Under the pieces are notes generated by a model that did not search any database, was not told the origin of the DNA, and saw nothing but the letters and a program-made list of their open reading frames with translations. Of a DNA stretch of 15,024 nt, positions 13,217 through 15,024 are shown piece by piece. Origin of the DNA: JBDNIO01 sp041688215 (GTDB lineage Bacteria > Pseudomonadota > Gammaproteobacteria > Nevskiales > Salinisphaeraceae); NCBI GenBank assembly GCA_041688215.1, contig JBDNIO010000047.1, positions 1 to 15,024 of the forward strand, written 5' to 3'. Position numbers and translations under genes: made by a program. How positions within the stretch are numbered: the stretch's first letter is position 1; each line of letters starts with the position of its first letter.

Positions 13217-13918
13217 TCAGGGCGCGATAACTTTTTGTATATGCGCCGGGCCGAGCTGCTGCATCTGCCCCAGAATCCAGCCCTGGCGATTTTGCATATA
13301 GCCCCCGGGGGCAGTAACGCTATAGCGGCGCGGTGCCGGCAGGGCGGCGGCTAACAGCGCGCACTGCTGGCGGCTGAGCTGGTCGGGCGAGGTATTGAAC
13401 AGCCGCGTCGCGGCCGCGCCTGCGCCAAATACATGCTCGTCGAACTGGGCGATGTTCAAATACACTTCCATGATCCGGTGCTTGGACCACAACAGTTCGA
13501 TCCACACCGTAATATAGGCCTCGATGCCCTTGCGGACGTAGCTTTGCGCCGGCCACAGAAACAGGTTCTTGGCCACCTGCTGGGTTATGGAGCTGGCGCC
13601 GCGACTGGGCTTGCCGGTGCCTGACTCGGACAAGACCTCGCCTATCGCTTTCCACACAAAGCCGTGATGCGTGGGAAAGGTCTGGTCCTCCGCAGCCACC
13701 ACAGCCAGCGGCAGCGAAGGCGTAATCTGCGACAAATCCACCCAGCGATAATAAATACTGGGCCCGACGTGGTCTTCAGCGGCTTCGGTTCGCCAGTGCT
13801 GCTGCAGCATGTAGGAGGTCAGCGGTGGATTGACCCAGCGCAGGGCCAGCACGGCAAGCGCGGGTGCCGCCAGCGCAGCAACCACTGCCCAGACAAGTAC
13901 GCGCGCCAGACGCCGCAA
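13217..13918 (-). CDS. mtgA: Monofunctional biosynthetic peptidoglycan transglycosylase
   Basis: A 233-residue GT51 glycosyltransferase (E. coli MtgA 242) that polymerises lipid II into glycan strands at the inner membrane. Residues 7-27 form the single N-terminal membrane anchor. The catalytic Glu77 lies in AAEDQTF (75-81), followed by RGASSITQQVAKNLFLW (106-122) and the KGIE motif with the second active-site Glu133. WSKHRIMEVYLNIAQFDEHV (144-163) replaces the commoner NIAEFG with NIAQFD. There is no transpeptidase domain, so it is monofunctional. The start is TTG; a stop codon lies in frame five codons upstream and no ATG is available, while the TTG start gives the expected basic N-terminus (MRRLARVL). 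It lies 32 bases after the SYLF gene. Confidence 0.95.
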   Translation of the reverse strand: MRRLARVLVWAVVAALAAPALAVLALRWVNPPLTSYMLQQHWRTEAAEDHVGPSIYYRWVDLSQITPSLPLAVVAAEDQTFPTHHGFVWKAIGEVLSESGTGKPSRGASSITQQVAKNLFLWPAQSYVRKGIEAYITVWIELLWSKHRIMEVYLNIAQFDEHVFGAGAAATRLFNTSPDQLSRQQCALLAAALPAPRRYSVTAPGGYMQNRQGWILGQMQQLGPAHIQKVIAP

Positions 13919-13950
13919 GATCGTAGTGCTTTAATGCCCGCCAAGCCGCT

Positions 13951-14643
13951 TTAGCGCGGACGCGGCAGGTAGCGTTCCAGCGTTTGCATCAGATGCTCAC
14001 CGGCGGGCGGCACGTTGTCGGTGCTGCTGCGGCCGAGTATTTCCAGTGCTGAAATATCGGGCTGATTGTAGAAATCGGCGTTGGCATCCTGGCTTATGTT
14101 CAGCGCCGCGCCTTCCAGCGAAACGCCTGCGAACAGGCCGCGCGCACGCGAGTAGGAGTAAACCTCGGCGCTGAAATCTATATTGGTCGAGGCACTGACA
14201 CTGCGTCCGACCGGGCCGGCGGCCACAGAGGCATCAGCACCGAGTGTGATATCGCCGCGGGCAATACGGTCAATACTGCGTCTGGACTTGAAGATCAGGA
14301 TGATATCGGTGCTGGAAGCGCCAATCTGCCAGCCGATGCTGCCGCCGGTCAGCGAGATGAAACTCGGATTACTCCATTTGCCGTTTTTGGTGCGTACCGC
14401 CACCACACCGGTGCCGCGGCGCCCGCCCAGAATGAAGCTGAGCTTGACCACACTGGGAATAATCGCAATGCCGTAAGCCTGTTCCAGCAGGGCCGGAGGA
14501 ATGGCATTTTCCGGAATATTGACGAAATCCTGCAGCACGGCGGATACGTCCTGCAGTTTTTCATCTTCGTCGGCGCCGGCTACCGCGCCAAAACTTGCCA
14601 ACATCATCATGCTGGCCAAAACGCTAATCCAGAGTTTACTCAT
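13951..14643 (-). CDS. SYLF-domain (Ysc84/DUF500) lipid-binding family protein, exported
   Basis: A 230-residue exported protein with a single SYLF domain, a fold that binds phosphoinositides in eukaryotes and occurs in many bacterial envelope proteins of unknown role. The signal peptide is MSKLWISVLASMMMLASFGA-VA, with cleavage near 22-24. The SYLF region covers about 45-205, with AYGIAIIPSVVKLSFILGGR (56-75), a GTGV strand (77-80), GGSIGWQIGASSTDIILIF (100-118) and the hallmark SYSRARGLFAGVSLEGAALN (163-182). I chose the ATG at 14643 because GGAGAGG lies just upstream and the signal peptide starts here; an in-frame ATG at 14709 would add 22 charged residues. It appears to lead the series SYLF-mtgA-yheT-glycosyltransferase-small peptide. 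Confidence 0.9.
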   Translation of the reverse strand: MSKLWISVLASMMMLASFGAVAGADEDEKLQDVSAVLQDFVNIPENAIPPALLEQAYGIAIIPSVVKLSFILGGRRGTGVVAVRTKNGKWSNPSFISLTGGSIGWQIGASSTDIILIFKSRRSIDRIARGDITLGADASVAAGPVGRSVSASTNIDFSAEVYSYSRARGLFAGVSLEGAALNISQDANADFYNQPDISALEILGRSSTDNVPPAGEHLMQTLERYLPRPR

Positions 14644-14835
14644 GCTCGCCTCTCCATAGATGACTTGGTCCCCTCGCAGCTTCGACCGCGGGGGCCGATA
14701 TGCATTCACGCGATGAGTTTAACAGGCCCGGGAAAAAGCATTCGACCACAGGCTAAAACAGCTAGCGCGTATACGCCGACCTCAGCATAACGCGGTTTCA
14801 CGGCAAGTGGGCAGTTCGGTTGTTGTTATTCGGAT

Positions 14836-15024
14836 TCAGACATGCTTTTGTTCGCGCACACTGGCGAAATCTATCGCCGGCCAGCGTTCTTCGGTCAGCT
14901 CCAGCTTAACGCGGCTGGGCGCCAGATACACTAACGCGCCGGCCTGGTCGAGGGCGACACCGGGTTCATTGCGCTCGCGAAAGCGTTTGATCTCGCGCTC
15001 GTCGTCGCTGCTGACCCAGCGCGC
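14836..15024 (-). CDS. prfC: Peptide chain release factor 3, C-terminal fragment
   Basis: The last 62 residues of a gene that continues past the right edge. The frame reads ARWVSSDDEREIKRFRERNE, then VALDQAGALVYLAPSRVKLE, then LTEERWPAIDFASVREQKHV and TGA. This aligns without gaps to the C-terminus of E. coli RF3 ([20 protein letters not shown]..., [20 protein letters not shown]), the domain III region of the GTPase that removes RF1 and RF2 from the ribosome after termination. The fragment is too short to judge the GTPase domain. No clear terminator is visible in the 192 bases before the SYLF gene. Confidence 0.88.
   Translation of the reverse strand, partial: ARWVSSDDEREIKRFRERNEPGVALDQAGALVYLAPSRVKLELTEERWPAIDFASVREQKHV

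Noticed and set aside
14644..14709. ATG at 14709 as the SYLF gene start
   Set aside because: It would put 22 charged residues before a clear signal peptide; the ATG at 14643 has a good ribosome binding site.

Overview
This is a chromosomal window from a gammaproteobacterium with a GC-rich genome. The evidence is a Rep helicase of E. coli length, UbiK, MtgA, a YheT-type hydrolase, the FetAB pair and the C-terminus of release factor 3, all of recognisable gammaproteobacterial type. The species cannot be named from the sequence. There are 17 protein genes (one partial at the right edge, one possibly decaying), no tRNA or rRNA genes, no CRISPR array and no insertion sequence. No gene-free stretch exceeds about 265 bases.

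Left block (1-4990, minus strand): a bisymmetric hairpin repeat, then rep, a TorF-family outer-membrane porin, the comM/yifB AAA+ ATPase and ubiK. Centre (5000-8760, plus strand): a nitrogen locus laid out as glnK-amt-amt-glnK, with two unlike ammonium channels flanked by two P-II proteins. Then comes a 254-base spacer packed with hairpins (8761-9014), fetAB, and a small DUF4124 gene with no proper start codon. Right block (10922-15024, minus strand): the C-terminus of prfC, then a compact gene series of SYLF lipid-binding protein, mtgA, yheT-like hydrolase, a GT2 glycosyltransferase with a long C-terminal extension, and a 47-residue membrane-anchored or secreted peptide, closed by a strong terminator.

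The most interesting result is regulatory. The first glnK-amt pair has a well-formed nitrogen-control region: an NtrC palindrome near -108, an IHF-like site and a sigma-54 -24/-12 promoter. The porin gene 2 kb away on the other strand carries a similar set: a sigma-54 promoter matching 12 of 13 consensus positions, an IHF-like site, a split NtrC-like pair near -107, and near -141 a 17-mer identical at 14 positions to the glnK NtrC site. I infer that the TorF porin belongs to the same nitrogen-starvation regulon and may be the outer-membrane partner of the ammonium channels. The second amt-glnK pair shows no such signals and lies behind a strong terminator, so it is probably controlled differently.
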